From Enoplolaimus lenunculus (Eukaryota > Nematoda > Enoplea > Enoplida > Thoracostomopsidae): a stretch of DNA of 64,000 nt. A program made the translations under genes and the position numbers. The notes below the pieces were generated by a model. That model was not told where the DNA came from. It ran no database searches and saw only the letters and a list, made by a program, of their open reading frames with translations. This document shows, in pieces, positions 23,601 through 38,600 of the stretch (position 1 is the stretch's first letter; every line of letters starts with the position of its first letter). Where the stretch lies: positions 1 through 64,000 of the forward strand of contig JASANG010000430.1 of the NCBI GenBank assembly GCA_030248215.1. The letters run 5' to 3'.

Positions 23601-26600
23601 TCAACGATTCTTAACTCATTCCTGGTCAATTCAGAATAAACTCTTCCATCTCGTACAGAATGCACTTAACATCCAAACTGTTATATCAGCTCTATTACTT
23701 AAATTTAATTCTAAATAAAAAACTCAAACTAGAAACACTGTAAAAGCGGAAATAAAATAACAACTAGCTTGGCACAAGTATTAAATACATATCAGCGATT
23801 GGGTCCATGTATAGAACAGGGCCGAATCGTTTTCCGGCGGGGCTGGAATAGAGTCAGTTGAAGGTTTAGACTAAATTTTTTGCTTAGGCTTAGACTTAGG
23901 CTTAGGAATAGGCTCATCTGTACGATGAGGCTTAGGCTTAGGCTTAGCCTTAGACTTAGGAATATGCTTATATTACTGTTCCGATCTTGTTCTATACATT
24001 GGCCAGCGATTGCTAGCTAAAAATGCCGAAATGTATTAAACTTAAAATGTTACCCGGTTCTTATTATGGACCAGGGGTCAGGCAAAACATACATCTCTAA
24101 AAGCAAAAAAGTAATTGCCTGATGATTGAAAAAAGTTTTGTTCCACGGGCAAACCTTACTCAGCTAAAGCAGATACCCGAGTGTTTGAAGTTGCCATAAC
24201 CAGGGACTCGATGGTTGTTTTTGGCTCCGGCCGGTATTCCTGTAACCATTCAATGTCAGCTCGGGGTTCCTGTTCCGGTTTTGTGATACGACAAAAAAGA
24301 GAAAGTTCCAAAAGTTTTAATATTTTTAAAATTGTTATGAAAAATTAACTTTGAATTTAATAAAACTACTTCGAAACCAGTATGGTTTTGCAACCTCGCG
24401 AAAAACTACCAATAACAAAGTTATTAAAATTATAAATATGAGTGTCATTAGGTGATGCAAAATTGTTTCGAATTCTGGTTCCGGTTGGTACTAAAATTCA
24501 ATTCCTAACAGTGATTTCCTGTTGCGATCCTGATGTTTACTCCGCACGCGGACATAAGATATGAGCTCTGGTACATTTTTGTCCCTTGCACACGGTTAGG
24601 CTTAGGCTTAGGTTTAGAAAAACACTTCCAAACTGAAACCTTTGTCTAAATATGTGCCTAAATCTAAGTATTAACCAGAAATTTAAGAGGGGGAAATGTG
24701 TTAAATACACAGCTATTAAATTTTATCCATATTGGAAACCTGTTGCATACTCCACGAAGTTATAGGGCTCTGGTACTTGGGGGGAGGGTCGAATTGTATA
24801 AGAACCAAACCATTTAACTTGTGATTATTTATAAAACGAAAATCAAAAACAGGTTAAAGCTGAACACGCCAGGCAGGTGACCACTCTTGATGAAACTATA
24901 CCTTTGGTGGGTGGATCATTTTCAAAATATACTGTAGTATAAATACATATACACACATATTTAAATATACAAATGTTTTAAACAACAAAATGTGTATAGC
25001 ATCTATCACCAGTTAGCAATGGAATAACAGAATAACACAAATTTACTACGGTCACGGTTCAATTAGGACTGGGTGCGCAATAGAGGTTGTTCGCCATAAA
25101 TTGCCATAAATTAGGCCAGAACTATGTCAGATTGAACCTAAACAATAAATTGTATCAACACTTGCGGATCCAGAAGGGCGGCGGGGCGTATGCCGTCATA
25201 AGAAATGTTTTCTGTGATAAAATGGTAAGGTCCAGCTTAAATACAAAAACCGCTGCAAAAATTGGCACAAAACTAGCATACAGTAAACATTATGTTTCAT
25301 AACTTTTGTCAGCGCAGCCAACCGTAAGAAATTTCTCGACCTGGCGCTGGCTGTTAAGCTTAAACGTTTATTTTAGTTACGTTCCGTCTTAAAATGTATT
25401 TAAGCCCTTTTAGTTTTAATTTTATGGCAGACGCCTTTATACTGACACAACAATCATTAACCAATTTTTGCCAATCCATGATTTGATTGAAAAAATTATA
25501 AATTTTTGAAAGTTGAAATTTTTAAAATAATTATGAGCCAATTTTGCGAATCCATGATTTGATTGAAAAAATTATAAATTTTTGAAAGTTAAAATTTTTA
25601 AAATATCGTTGACATGTGAGGTCAGCTTTGGAATATGAGTAGAAACACCAAATATTAAATATATACGCTTATATGATTGCCGCCCGCTGACAAAGCAATT
25701 ATCAAAAATTTACAGCTAACTGACAATAGATGCTACACACAGTTGAGAAGATGAGTCCTGAAAAAAACAGTTTGTTTGGCATTTGCTGTCTGTTTCTGGC
25801 GGAAATTGCCAAGAACCTTGTTTTCATAAGAAGGTTAGGTTGCTGTTTAAAAGGTAATACAAGTGAAGTTATATTTTTCACAAATTTTATTACAGAATTG
25901 CATTTGAAAACAAAATATGCATGTTTTAGCTGCTACGCGGCGAGAATTCATTCGTTGACGTTCGGTTGCAGATAAACGCGTGCTTGATGGTTAAAGAAAA
26001 TGTACTGTTTTCAAACTGCAATTTTTTGACACCATTAAAGCTGATCTGCCCAAACGTTTCGAGGCCACTCAGCGGCCAACTTGTTTGCATTCTATGCTTG
26101 TATACGCACAATATCTTGCGCGAGGAATTATGCATCGTTTGCAATAAAAAATTTCATTTTGCCACCGATAAAACACTAAAAGGTTACGGTTAACGCGTGT
26201 CAATTTTCAAAATTGTCAAAACGTTTCGTCGATATATTTCAAGAAATACTCTCAAGTTTAATAACAGTTGAGGTAAAAACAGTTTAAATATATCACACAC
26301 TAGCGGGCGGGTACGTTCCTGTGATCTGTTTAAATATTAAAGTACCCTACTTAATTACTCAGCTACTCAGTCAACTATCACTCTGGCATGCGTTTTAGAC
26401 TAACTTGTAGTAGTAATAGCTGTTGTAAAAATTAACTTAATATTTATAAACACATTTTAGTGCACGGTGCATATAATTGTGATAGTTTAAAACCAAGTTC
26501 ACACAATGCAAATTTTGCCAACTGCCAATTATCCTGTGTCATCGCGCCTAAGGTCTATTGCGAATCGTAAAATTTCTGACGAAAGGCGTCGAGTGCTTTC

Positions 26601-29600
26601 GTACCGAGAAACTAAACGCAATTTTAACGCTAAATCTTCGTTCGAAACGTAGGATTTGAATTCTGTTGGATGGGCGTGACACGGATTACCTCGCCTGGAC
26701 TTCGAACACCAAAATTCAAGTAAATTTTGTTCACTAGAAACAAACAGAGTATTTTCAATTGAACATTAGAAAGTATAATTACAATTTCAAACCTGAGCTC
26801 GTATTCTTAAATGTGTGTAGCACCAATTACTAGTTGATGATAGGTTTGGTAAGTTTCGAACCAAGCAATGTTGAGGTTTGAAATTCAGCACATTTATTCA
26901 ATTCGATTTTCACTACTTCTGCGCTAAATTATGAGATCTCTAATTGACGCAGTTTGACAACCTATTACTCGCTGGTGATATATAGGTGCTATATGAATTT
27001 GAGAATATAGGCCCTAATGTCGGGCAATTTATTAATTTTAGCTTTTTACAAGTAGAAGCATCAAGAAATTAGAATCAATTATTATACGCTTGTTGGCAGG
27101 TTTATATCAATAACTTGAAAAGGCAAAACGTATTTATAAAGCGTTTTAGCCAAAATTTTTCATTGTGTGAACATAGCTTTCATTTGCGCCCGCTATGAAA
27201 CTACCATGCATTGTTTTCGAACCGGGCCCGTAGCCAGGGGGTCACGGGAGGCTCAGCCCCTTCTGGGAGAATTTTGGTTTCCCTAGAAAATTTTTTACCC
27301 TTGCTTGTAAGACATCGAAAAGCCTCTTAAGCTCCTCTTGAAAAAATTTTAGCCCCCTTCTCCAGCAAGATGAGCTGGTTACGGGCGTGTCTCGACGCAT
27401 ATGCAATTATATACGTGTGTCGATATATAAAGATCAGTAGAAGCTGTTTGAGTAAAGTTAGCGAAACATGCAAAAAAAGGCTAATTTCCCAAGAAAACTC
27501 AGGACCGCTAAAAATTATTTAAATTTTGATTTCACGTATAATTATTTAAACTTTGATTTCACGAAAAATTAATTAAATTTTGATTTCAAGAAAATATTAT
27601 TTAAATTTTGATTTCACGAAAAATTAATTAAATTTTGATTTTAAGAAAAAATTATTTAAATTTAGATTTCACGAAAAAAATTTTTAAACTTTGATTTCAC
27701 GAAAAATTAATTAAATTTTGATTTCAAGAAAAAATCATTCAAATTTTGATTTCACGAAAAATTTTTTAAACTTTGACTTCACGAAAAATTACTTAAATTT
27801 TGATTTTTTTCATTGTCGGACCATTTTATAAGTTTGGGTATTTTTACAAAATCATTACCACGGGCCGCTATTTTTCTTCGTGTTGCAGATACATACTGCT
27901 GATACCATCTACTTTGAGTCGGGTCGTTATCCAAGTGCGCTTGTCATTTATTGATATGATCGAAGAATTCACCCTCGAGTTTAGAAATATCACTGCAAAA
28001 AATTTTAAAATTTCTCCAAATTCTTTTTTAAATTAGTTTAATTTTTGTTCTCAAAATTACCATGTGTTTGAACATTGCTGTTTTTTTCTAATAATTAAAG
28101 TACGGTCAGTCTTTAAAAGCCAGTCTTGTGAAATGTTGCCAAATAACTGAAAAACACCTCTCGCTTTGTGGCAAAACGGAATTGATTTATTCGACAGCAC
28201 AAATATTCCTTAGGAATATGGTTTTACCCAGTCCGATCTGGCTAAGTAATCGGCAAAGTTTGTGGCAAAGTAGAACGATTAAAAAAAGTTTAAAAAAGTG
28301 CTAAAAAGTTAGCTTAGAAGTAAGCATCGTGAGTTTTGAAATATATTTTACTAAAGTGCGTTGAAAATTACTTGATACGCATGCTGTTGATAGGTAAACA
28401 GTTGATAGGCTGTGTTTACCTAAAATGTTCCTAATTTGAAAAAAAATACTGGCCATATTTTTAATGGACTTGAGTACGCCCGGGACTATTGATAGAATGG
28501 TTCATGTATAGAACAGGGCTGGATCGTTTTTCCGCGGGGCTGTAATAGAGTCAGTTAACTTTTTTTTTGCTTAGGCTTAGGCTTAGGAATACGCTCATCT
28601 TTACGCTTAAGCTTAGGATTAGGTTTAGGCTTAGGTTTTGGAATATGCTTATACTACTGTTCCGACACTGTTTAATACATGGGCCGTTTTAATCTGGCAA
28701 TAGTTAGTGTGTGAATTATTAGGTATGGCGCACTAACTCTGAATGCCGACGGAAGTCTTCCTCCATAACACTTCTCAAATTTGGGGGTTGCCATTGGACG
28801 AGGGCCATTTTGGCAAACTAAACCTTTTTTCGCGAACCACAAAGTTAATTTTGCAAGTATAAAACTGGAAACCTTTTATTGGCGCTCCCTCGGACTCGTT
28901 TCAGGGCGGGGAGTGTCCTAACTCCAGCCCTGCTAAATCTAAAAGTATCCCCACCGTAGATTGTGTTACTTCGTTCGTATTGCGGCACCATAAGGTGTGC
29001 CAGGATGATTCATATCCCTGCTTGCATCGTGTACTCACGGGCGTCCGCAGGAACTTATATTTGTGGAGTACCGAACAATTTAGATGCCTGTTCAATTGCA
29101 ATTCTAGATTGTTCACTTTTAAGACCGATTCTATTTGGGGGCATGAACCCCAATACCCTCGGCGTAACTATAAATTAATTAGATACGCCTCTAGAAACAT
29201 GTTAGAAGTAATAGATAATGAATGCCATAATGTATTAGCCATTGCAGATACATAGCTACACTTACCTCGATTTGACGTTCATATTTGGGTTCAAAAAACT
29301 AAAATTAAATTAGCATTGACACAGCAACTTTTGCATTACAAAACTAAGGGTGGCGGTGTACTTTTTGACTATTTTAATGTCGTCCAGTGCCCTCCGGCGT
29401 CGTGTTCCGAATGGCGCCCGACGCCAGCGTGCACTGTACGACAATGCATGTAAAATTGACGCTTGGTATAATATAATCATTTTTAAATTTTTTGGCTTGC
29501 GGCGGCGGGCGGTGCCGTACGATGCCGCGCAACACGCAAAACACCACCAACATAGGCCTCAGAGTAGTCTACGTCTAAATATGCCGGTCATTATTACACG

Positions 29601-32600
29601 AATATTCCGTGCAGTAGAAACAGATTTACTTTAGAATTACAAATATAAAGTGTACTAGTCAGCCGACTTTGACCAACGCGTAAATGTTAGCGAATAAACA
29701 GCAATCTGCATGCAAATTTTCTTTTCACAGAACAATCATTTTTTTGTTCTAAGAAATTGTAAACAAAGTAATGCTGGAATGTTGCCCAAATAAGAGATAT
29801 TTATTCATAGGTCTCAGAACACTGTTAACGACGAGTTGTGGGGCGACGACTTCTTGTAGATTCAACGTTTACAACGCATACTTATCTCACTTACCAACTG
29901 AGCATATTGAAGTCCAGTCCAAGTTGGCGGAGGATAATCGCTCCGTTGCGGTTCGTTGTCTCCAACATCTCGCATTTTGTTCGCATAATGTAACGCAAGT
30001 GGTCGACTCAATACTTCGATATAATACTGAAATTCAAAGAAACTTTTTATTTTCTAAATTTATGAAAATTCATTTTTAACCCCTTCTCACATTGAGTTGC
30101 ATGTAGGCAACTCAGCGCAGTGTATATACGTTAAATAGTATATATCACACCGTGTTTAATAATTGCAACACGTATACATAGTACTAAATCACCACAAGAT
30201 GTGAAAGCACCCTCGGGCTCGAGCGTCAAGCTCCAATAGCTGAGTGGTGGTGGTATACGTCTCCCACTCCAGGCACTGGAGTTCGAATGCTAGCATAAAA
30301 TTAGGTCTCAGGGGAAATAGAAAATATTCATGTGAGAAAGGGTTAAGTCGAAAAAATGTGTTCTATTTTATTTTACAGTCTTAAATTTCAACAAAATACA
30401 CAGAAACCTGTATAAAATTAGTGTAAGAATGCGCTTATACCTAAGACTAAGTTTAAGCCTAAAGCTAAGCAAAAAAATCGTCTAAGGCACAAGCATATTC
30501 TATGCATTCCTGCAGAAAAACGTTCCGTCCCTGATCTTTACAAGGACCTATTAAATTACATTTGTTTTAGCCAGTTTTTCCTGTAACAAAGTAATTCAAG
30601 TAATTAATCTTTTGCTGTAATTAAGTAATTCAAGCTAGACTTTCTGTTCAGCTACAATTTTATAAGACGAGTTGATACCAAAATATCGAAGTGGTACATC
30701 TCAAATTTAACCATTTCACATATGAATTATTTCTATTTTTCATTTCAACCCAGGTGTAATTTCAACCTATAATTCGAACCCTGGGCGATCGGAAAAAAGG
30801 CGTTCACCATCGCCACTCAGCTACAAGTTTGAAGTTAAATTTCATCTGGAACCGAACAATATACACTGCAAAAAATGGTGAGTCTAATTGACTCTCTCCG
30901 AAACAGGCTCTACGGGACTACACAAAATGAGTCAAATTCAGCTAATTCAGTAGCACGGTTGACTCTTGCGGAGTCAAATTTGATTCAGTTTGTGTAGTTC
31001 CGTAGAACCTATTTCGGAGAGAGTCAATTTGTCTCACCAATTTTTTGCAGTGCACTTATGGTTATATCCATTCAAAATGTTACCTTATTCGTCCTATTTT
31101 TAACCTGTTTTCAACCGTTTCCTGTTGTTTTATAGTTAAAATACTGAATTCATTACTGTATTGCAGTAATAATTGTTATTTTTGTGGGGGGCGTAATCTT
31201 AGATGCTGTTATCCATTAATTAAACCTTTATAAAGTATCAAATGCGCGTTATAATTTCTAAAATTGCATAACTGCAAAACACTGCATATAAACTTACATG
31301 CATTTTTCCTTGGACATCGTCCAGGCTTGAAATATGAACGAAGAAACCTAAAAATTCAACCCAAGGGTCACTTCATTTTAGTGATTATCACAGGTTGATG
31401 GTCATACATGGTCGATTCCTAAACGTATTTCTGCAAAACTGCAATAGAGTAAGCTTAAGCTTTAGACTAATTTTTTGCTTTGGCTTAGGCGGAAGCTCAT
31501 TGTTACGCTTAGTCTAAAAGCTTGGGCTTAGGAATATGCGTATTACTTTAACGGTCATGTTTCATACATTGGATCATTCCAACGATGCAAATTTTAGCTT
31601 AGTAAATTGAACACATGGAATCCTTAAACAGGTGACGTTAACTGATATAACAGCTTGAAGCTTTCGTGCTTTGCCTAAGCCAAATTGCTAAAATTACTGC
31701 AGGGTAACAAAGTTGATAAAGCTGTATGATTAATTGCACGTAGACAATATAAACTAGAGAGGTAGTAAAAAATGGCTGGGTTTCCGATACCCTACTTAAG
31801 TACGACTTAGTACTTAAATACAGGCTAAAGTTAAGTAAATACTTAAGTCGCAGACAAAATTTGATATACTACAAATTAACCGCTCAGGTAGACTAACCTT
31901 GGTCTTATTGAAAATGTAGACTAATGATGTCTCCTTAATATAAAACGAATCTATTTGTTCCTTATCATGGCCATGGCCGATATTTGGTGTTTCTTTGGTT
32001 GTGCTCGAAAATTTAAATATTTACTGAAGTCGGCGACTTAAGTAATTACTTAAGCATAACTTGATGTAAATACTTAAGTAAGATTTCAGAAACCCAGCCA
32101 TTATTGTTGGACATTGTAACAATTAAAATCTAACCAAATTGTACAGTCTGTATAACGAAAGTTTCATTTCATATCGCAAAACCAACAAATGAAAGTTAAG
32201 CAAATCCAAACTTACCTCGATTATTGCACGACATAAGCCTGACTTCTCGAAACTGGGTCACTTCTTGACCAATCAAATAACCAAACATCCGAACCTAAAA
32301 TATTAAAGATAACCCAGCAACAAACTAATTTTATTAATATTTAGAGAATGTTAATTAATTTATTTTGAATTTATTTGTTTCAAATTTCACATCCATTCGG
32401 GGGTTTCGTTCACAAGTTAAACGGATGTTTTGTGCACCGCAGCAGGCTTGGATGACCCTCTCCTAAACCCAAAATTCCGGAATTGGCGCCCCTAGCGATG
32501 ATCAAAATTTTTTTCAACATTTTGTTTAAAATCGTGTTAGGGCGGCCCCCCACCGTTTAAGGTGACCCCCTTAAATGGTGGGTATAGTGGTGGCAGTTCC

Positions 32601-35600
32601 GATCCTGGTAGTTTTCAGCAATGTAGGCACATCAGACCCGTAGCCAGCTCAAGTTAGGACCATGTTTAACTGTAGGTACCTGTTCATACAAAAATATTGT
32701 GAAGGCTCACATAGAGGTTGGAGAGCGTAGAGTTAGATTTACGCTTAGACTTATGAGTAGGTTTATTATTTTGGTTTAGGCGTATGTTTAAGCTTACGCT
32801 ACGTGTACGCTTAACAGACAGGCATGTATAGTTAATTTAGTTAGAATCGGCACAATGTTAAGATTGAGCATTCGTTTATATAGCTTATACTGACTTATAA
32901 ATGGGGCTACCACTTTTCTACCGGCCACAAAATTTACCAAAACCGTTCAGGACTCTTACCCAACTTATCGTATCAAAGTTGATCAAACCGTTTTTTAATT
33001 TTATACGTCTTGTTTACATCAGCACACACGAGAGTCAGCAAAAATTTATATTTGGGGGGACACAGAATAATTTTGGACAGCCCTTACAATAGCAATTCAA
33101 GATTGCTTACTTTTAGACCAAGTCCATTCGACAAGGGCATCAGCCGAATTTGGCGGGGGGCACAGCCCACCAATGCCCCCCCCCCCCTGTGATGACGCCC
33201 TCAGCGTTTCAATTAATATTTTGACACAGTCCATCTTCAAATTTGTTCAATTGTCGCTAAACTTTAATTTATAATTTGTTTTGAAATTTAACAAATTTTG
33301 CTATTTTAAACAAATTATAAATTAAAGTTTAGCGACAATTGAACAAATTTCGCTATTTTAAACAAATTATAAATTAAAGTTTAGCGACAATTGAACAAAT
33401 TTTGCTATTTTAAACAAATTATAAATTAAAGTTTAGCGACAATTGAACAAATTTTGCTATTTTAAACAAATTATAAATTAAAGTTTAGCGACAATTGAAC
33501 AAATTTTGCTATTTTAAACAAATTATAAATTAAAGTTTAGCGACAATTGAACAAATTTTGCTATTTTAAACAAATTATAAATTAAAGTTTAGCGACAATT
33601 GAACAAATTTTGCTATTTTAAACAAATTATAAATTAAAGTTTAGCGACAATTGAACAAATTTTGCTATTTTAAACAAATTATAAATTAAAGTTTAGCGAC
33701 AATTGAACAAATTTTGCTTTATTCTAAACAAATTATAAATTAAAGTTTAGCGACAATTGAACAAATTTTGCTATTTTAAGTTTTGAAAAAATAATTCTTC
33801 GTCGAAATCGTTCCAAAACTTACTCGACGTGTCGGGTTAATCGCTCGAAAAACATCTTCATACAGCTCTGACGCACCATCTGTTAATAGCATAACCGCTT
33901 GATTGCAAGCTGCATTCGGTTCTTCGGTTTGGTTCTGAAAAATGAGCAAGAAACTATACAAAAAGTGCCGTGGTGTCTTATGCTCATCGCCGACGAAATT
34001 TACCCAGTCCTTCAAGTTATACGGCAACCGCTAATTTCTTTACTTCACAGTATCAATTGTTTTGTAGTCCTTCGGTTTTTTGAACATCATTCCGCTACGC
34101 TAATATGCACTCCAGAACGTAGTTTTCAACTTGCTTAGATTTTGACATAATTTTATCTTTAGCCTCAGGTTTGCGCTTAGATTTAGGTTTAGGCTTAAGG
34201 TGAGGCTTACACTTTGACTCAAGTTTAAGTTTAGTTTTATAGACTTTGGCTGAGGATTTAAGCTTAGGCTTGAAGCTGAGGATTAATGTTAGGATAAAGC
34301 TTATGAAGGAAGCGTGAAATAGTTTCCCACCACTAGAAATAGCAGTTTGATTGCGTGTATTATTGGTGCTTGTTGTATTAACCGACTCTAATTATCAAGC
34401 GGATACAAGGTTTATTTCAAATAACAGTTAGGTTACTGTAGCCTTCCCCGACATCTAAAACTTAAGGCTTATATTTAGGTAATGTCTTAGGCAAAGGTTT
34501 AGGCTTAATTTAACCTTATTCTACTTCTGAGACAAAGTGTAAACGTGACAGAAAGTGTATAACAGCCAATGATTGTGCCAAGATTTGCGTAAAGTTATTG
34601 AAAACGATGCATAAATTAACTAAAATATGTGACAATTTACGTAAAATTATAAACTTCTTTGATATTAATATTAACACTGCAAAACAGTTTTCAAGGTAAG
34701 ATATTGGTTGGGTTTCTGAAATTTGATTAAATATTTGGTTATGTTTTACTTAAGTACTGAGCTACGTCACCTACACTGCAAAAAATGGTGAGTCAAATTG
34801 AATCCCTCCAAAATAGGCTCTGCGGGACTACACAAACTGAGTCAAATTCGACTCCGCCACAGTGAAACGTGCGACTCAGTAAGTCGGTTTTGACTCTGGC
34901 TGAGTTGAATTTGACTCAGTTTGTGTAGTTCCGTAGAGCTTATTTCGGAAAGAGTCAATTTGTTTCACCGTTTTTTGCAGTGTATTTAAAGTAAATACGT
35001 AACTTTTTGAACAAAAAATAATTTATAATTTCGTGCCAGTACGACAAAGAAGAAACGCAGACCGAGTATACTATTGCGGACCAGTAAAGCATATACCAGG
35101 TCTTATACTTTCACAATGAGATAACTTACTTAACTTAATTGTGCTTTTAGAAACGGAAAATTGGTTTAGTAATCACTTAGCTAATATTTAAGTTATACGT
35201 ACTTTATAGGATTTCAGAAACACCAGTCATTGCGAATTAAAGCCAAAACCTAAGTGACTTATTTTACAGCCATATGCGAAGCTTTGACAGTAAAAAATTT
35301 AAAGCACACCAGTGATAGTTTATATATTCTTGAATGACTCTTCGGGCCTGTAGCCAAGGGGGACAGGGAGGTGCTCAGCTTCCCAGGAAAAATTTTACCC
35401 CCCCCCCCCAGAAGAATTTCAACTTTGCTTGTAAGTCAACGGACATCGTTGTATGCCTCTTTAGCCCCCGTCTCCAAGCAAGGTGAGCTGGCTACAGGCC
35501 TGTGCTTATTGTGTACTATTGCAATTTTTGGACCAATTGAAACAAAAGCTCGAAATTAAATTTTTTTGCAAAATATTTTAATTATCACTCATACGTCTAA

Positions 35601-38600
35601 ATGTTATAATATTTTACCATGCAATAAGAAATATTCAAAATAATAATAATATCGCAAACCGGGTAAAGCTAAAATACCGAAACCTGTGCCTTTAAGTAGA
35701 CACGTTACCAAACAAAGATACCGTCATAGGCAACAGTATAAGAAGAATAAATATACGATGCTGCTAAACATCAAACAAAAAACTTTATTTAGCGTAAGAT
35801 TGCAAAATCCATTACATTTTCGGCCAATGTACAGAACAGGGCCGTAACAGTAGCATAAGCATATTCCTAAACCTAAGAAAAAGCAGAAAGACTGAGCTTA
35901 TAAATAAGCCTAAGTTCAAGCTTAAGCCTAATAAAAAATTAGTCAAAAGCTTAACCTTACTCTAATGCAGTCCCACTAAGAACGTGCCACCCCTGATCTT
36001 TGTATGGGCCAACAAACGAGAGACCAGATAGGTTAATTTGCCAAAACCATAAAAACTCGAATGTTAGCGGTAAACTGAAAAACTTGCCTAAATGTGCAGT
36101 AAGACTCAAATTCAGAAGTAAATCGTTAGAAAATACAGTTTTACTACGTTCATGCAAATCTGCATATATACAACACTCAAAGTGCAAACTTAAAAATAAC
36201 CCAATCATACGCTTAAAAAGAGTAAATTTTTTTAAAGTTACAAGAAAACAATTATTCAGTGTAAAATTTTGGCCCATGTAAAGATCAGGAGCGAGACGGA
36301 CGGCAACAGAGTAAGCTTAAGTTTTAGACTAATTTTTCGCTTAGGCTTATCCTTAAGCTCATTTTTACGCTTAGGCTAGGTTTGTTAGTATGCTTAGCTG
36401 CTGTTACGGCCCTGTTCTATACAATGGCCAAGATATTTAAAACTAGGCTTGATAGCGTGCGCTACGCTATTCAAAATTGTTCCAAACGGATGCTTATCAC
36501 ATCTTTTAATGTTTAGAATTATCTGAATGTATGTAACATTGGAAGACACAATTCACTTCTTTAATAAAGCAAGCATAATCTAAGCTGCTAATAAAACCCT
36601 TGGCCAATGTTACTTTAAGGGGCGTAACAGTAGATTAAGCGTATTCGTAGGCCTAAGTCTAAGCCTAAGCGTTACAAAAATGTGTTCCTAAAAGCCTAAG
36701 CCTAAGCCTAAGCACAAAATGTAATCTAGAATCTAAACCTACTCTTTTATGGACCCACCAGAAACCTGGACGCCCCTTAAAGTCACATGGGCCAAAACCC
36801 TCAATGGTTCGTCATTTCAGCCTACTTCCTAACTACTTGGAACTGATATGCAGTGCAATTCATATGCTATCCTATCACCAATAAAAAGCCATGATTCGCC
36901 AAACTCAACATTATCTAGCATTTCCATCTTGGATTTAACCGGATAAGCTGCTTCGTATGCTAAGAATCGACATCCGCTGCCGGGATTCTCGTTTACCGGA
37001 TACTAACAAATAATTGGTTTATTTGAATTTTGATTTTTTGATCTTAACTGTTAATGTGTGTCTCCGTTATTATTTTATACAACAAAACCCACCAAAACCA
37101 ATCACAAATTATGCTTTTACTGAATCTGTGCTTAAAATAGAAAATATTTTCAATAATTTTTACACTTTAGTATTCGGTTTTCGTTTCCGGTAGTTTTACT
37201 ATCCGTTTACTCCTTGGTTTATTAACGTCCAGCAAACGTAGGAAACTGTATTTAAACTAAAACCCAGCAAGCAGTGACGTCATCAGTGAAACGCGTTTGA
37301 TAGCTTACTGCAAACGCATACTATAATTGCAGCTGCGATGTGAATCTTAAGCACAAAATGCTGCTCTTTGCATAACTGCAGACAGAATATTAACATAGCG
37401 TAGTGTTGGTATGTGACAAATGCAAAATTTCAATTTTCAAAATTCAAAAATTGATTAATTTTCAAAGATTGAAAAATCTAAACACAGCAACTTTTGCTGT
37501 AGGCAGTGTCGTATCGAGAAATTTGTATTTCGCAAATTCGGGGTTGACTCAACTCCTCGAGTTGGCTCCAACACCAATTTCCGAGTTGTCTTCAAATGTC
37601 ACTCTGGCATTTGCTCAAAAATGGTTGAAGTTTAGAATTTTTTTGCATATTTGAGGTTCTCGTAACTAACATTAGCATTACACGTTGAAATTTAATTTTT
37701 CCAAAAATTTGATTTTCCAGGTCTCAAAGTTGGTGTTAAATAGACTGCAATTCAAGCAATGGTTCACAAGTTATATGGCAAAATAACTGATCGGGTACCA
37801 TCCCAAATAGTTGGGACAACGCGCCTTGGACCTTGCCGATCCGGCCACCTTAGCAAGATTTTAATAAAATCCGCAAGTGAAGCGAGCGAAAAGCTAGACA
37901 CTATTGCCTTGCACTCACTGCAAACCATCAATTTGAAACTTGACGTGTTAATAACCTCGCGACCAAAACGACCAAGATGCTAGATTTTGGTATCAAATTA
38001 AGGCACACTTGCTGATCAGGATGCTTGGCTCGGACCCCCAGTCCAGCAGTTCTCGGTACACCCTTGCCAGTAAATGTTAATATGCGTCCGTTTACCTAGT
38101 CTAAATGATCCAAAAAACTGAAATATCTGAAAAAGGTATTTTGCAATTTTGCACCACCAGGTATACGAAATGTTTTGTTGCATTTTATTGCAAAATGCAA
38201 ACTAATGCAGTTATTGCAGTTGCAGTTTACTTACACTTGACTTGAAACGGTTACCGCCACAGTCTTCAATTGCGTCACATGAAGCAATATGTCCAACAAG
38301 AGACATGTTGACATTTGTGTACACTGTACCATTACGACCCATCCAACGTAGTTTGCCAGTTTCCGTGTATTTTGGCCAAACTTTCACGGTTCCGTTAATG
38401 TACCATGGCCCCTGTAGCAATAGCCAAAGTGAAACCAATTTTTCACGAGGACCGTATCTAAGCTAACATGTATTAAAATAGGCTAATATGTAAAAGCTGG
38501 GCCAACACTTTTTCTAAACACAAAACAAATTGTTTGATGTTCAAGAAATATTGTCTGAAATTAAAGACAATTATGTCTTATAATGCAAACTACACACATA

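Larger units (their letters stand above)
24005..26780. other. Intron, mostly unrecognised
   Basis: Apart from the 76-bp repeat, one element fragment and short TTAGGC and ATGTGTGTAGC pieces, I see no gene or clear element in this part of the 8-kb intron. Confidence 0.5.
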
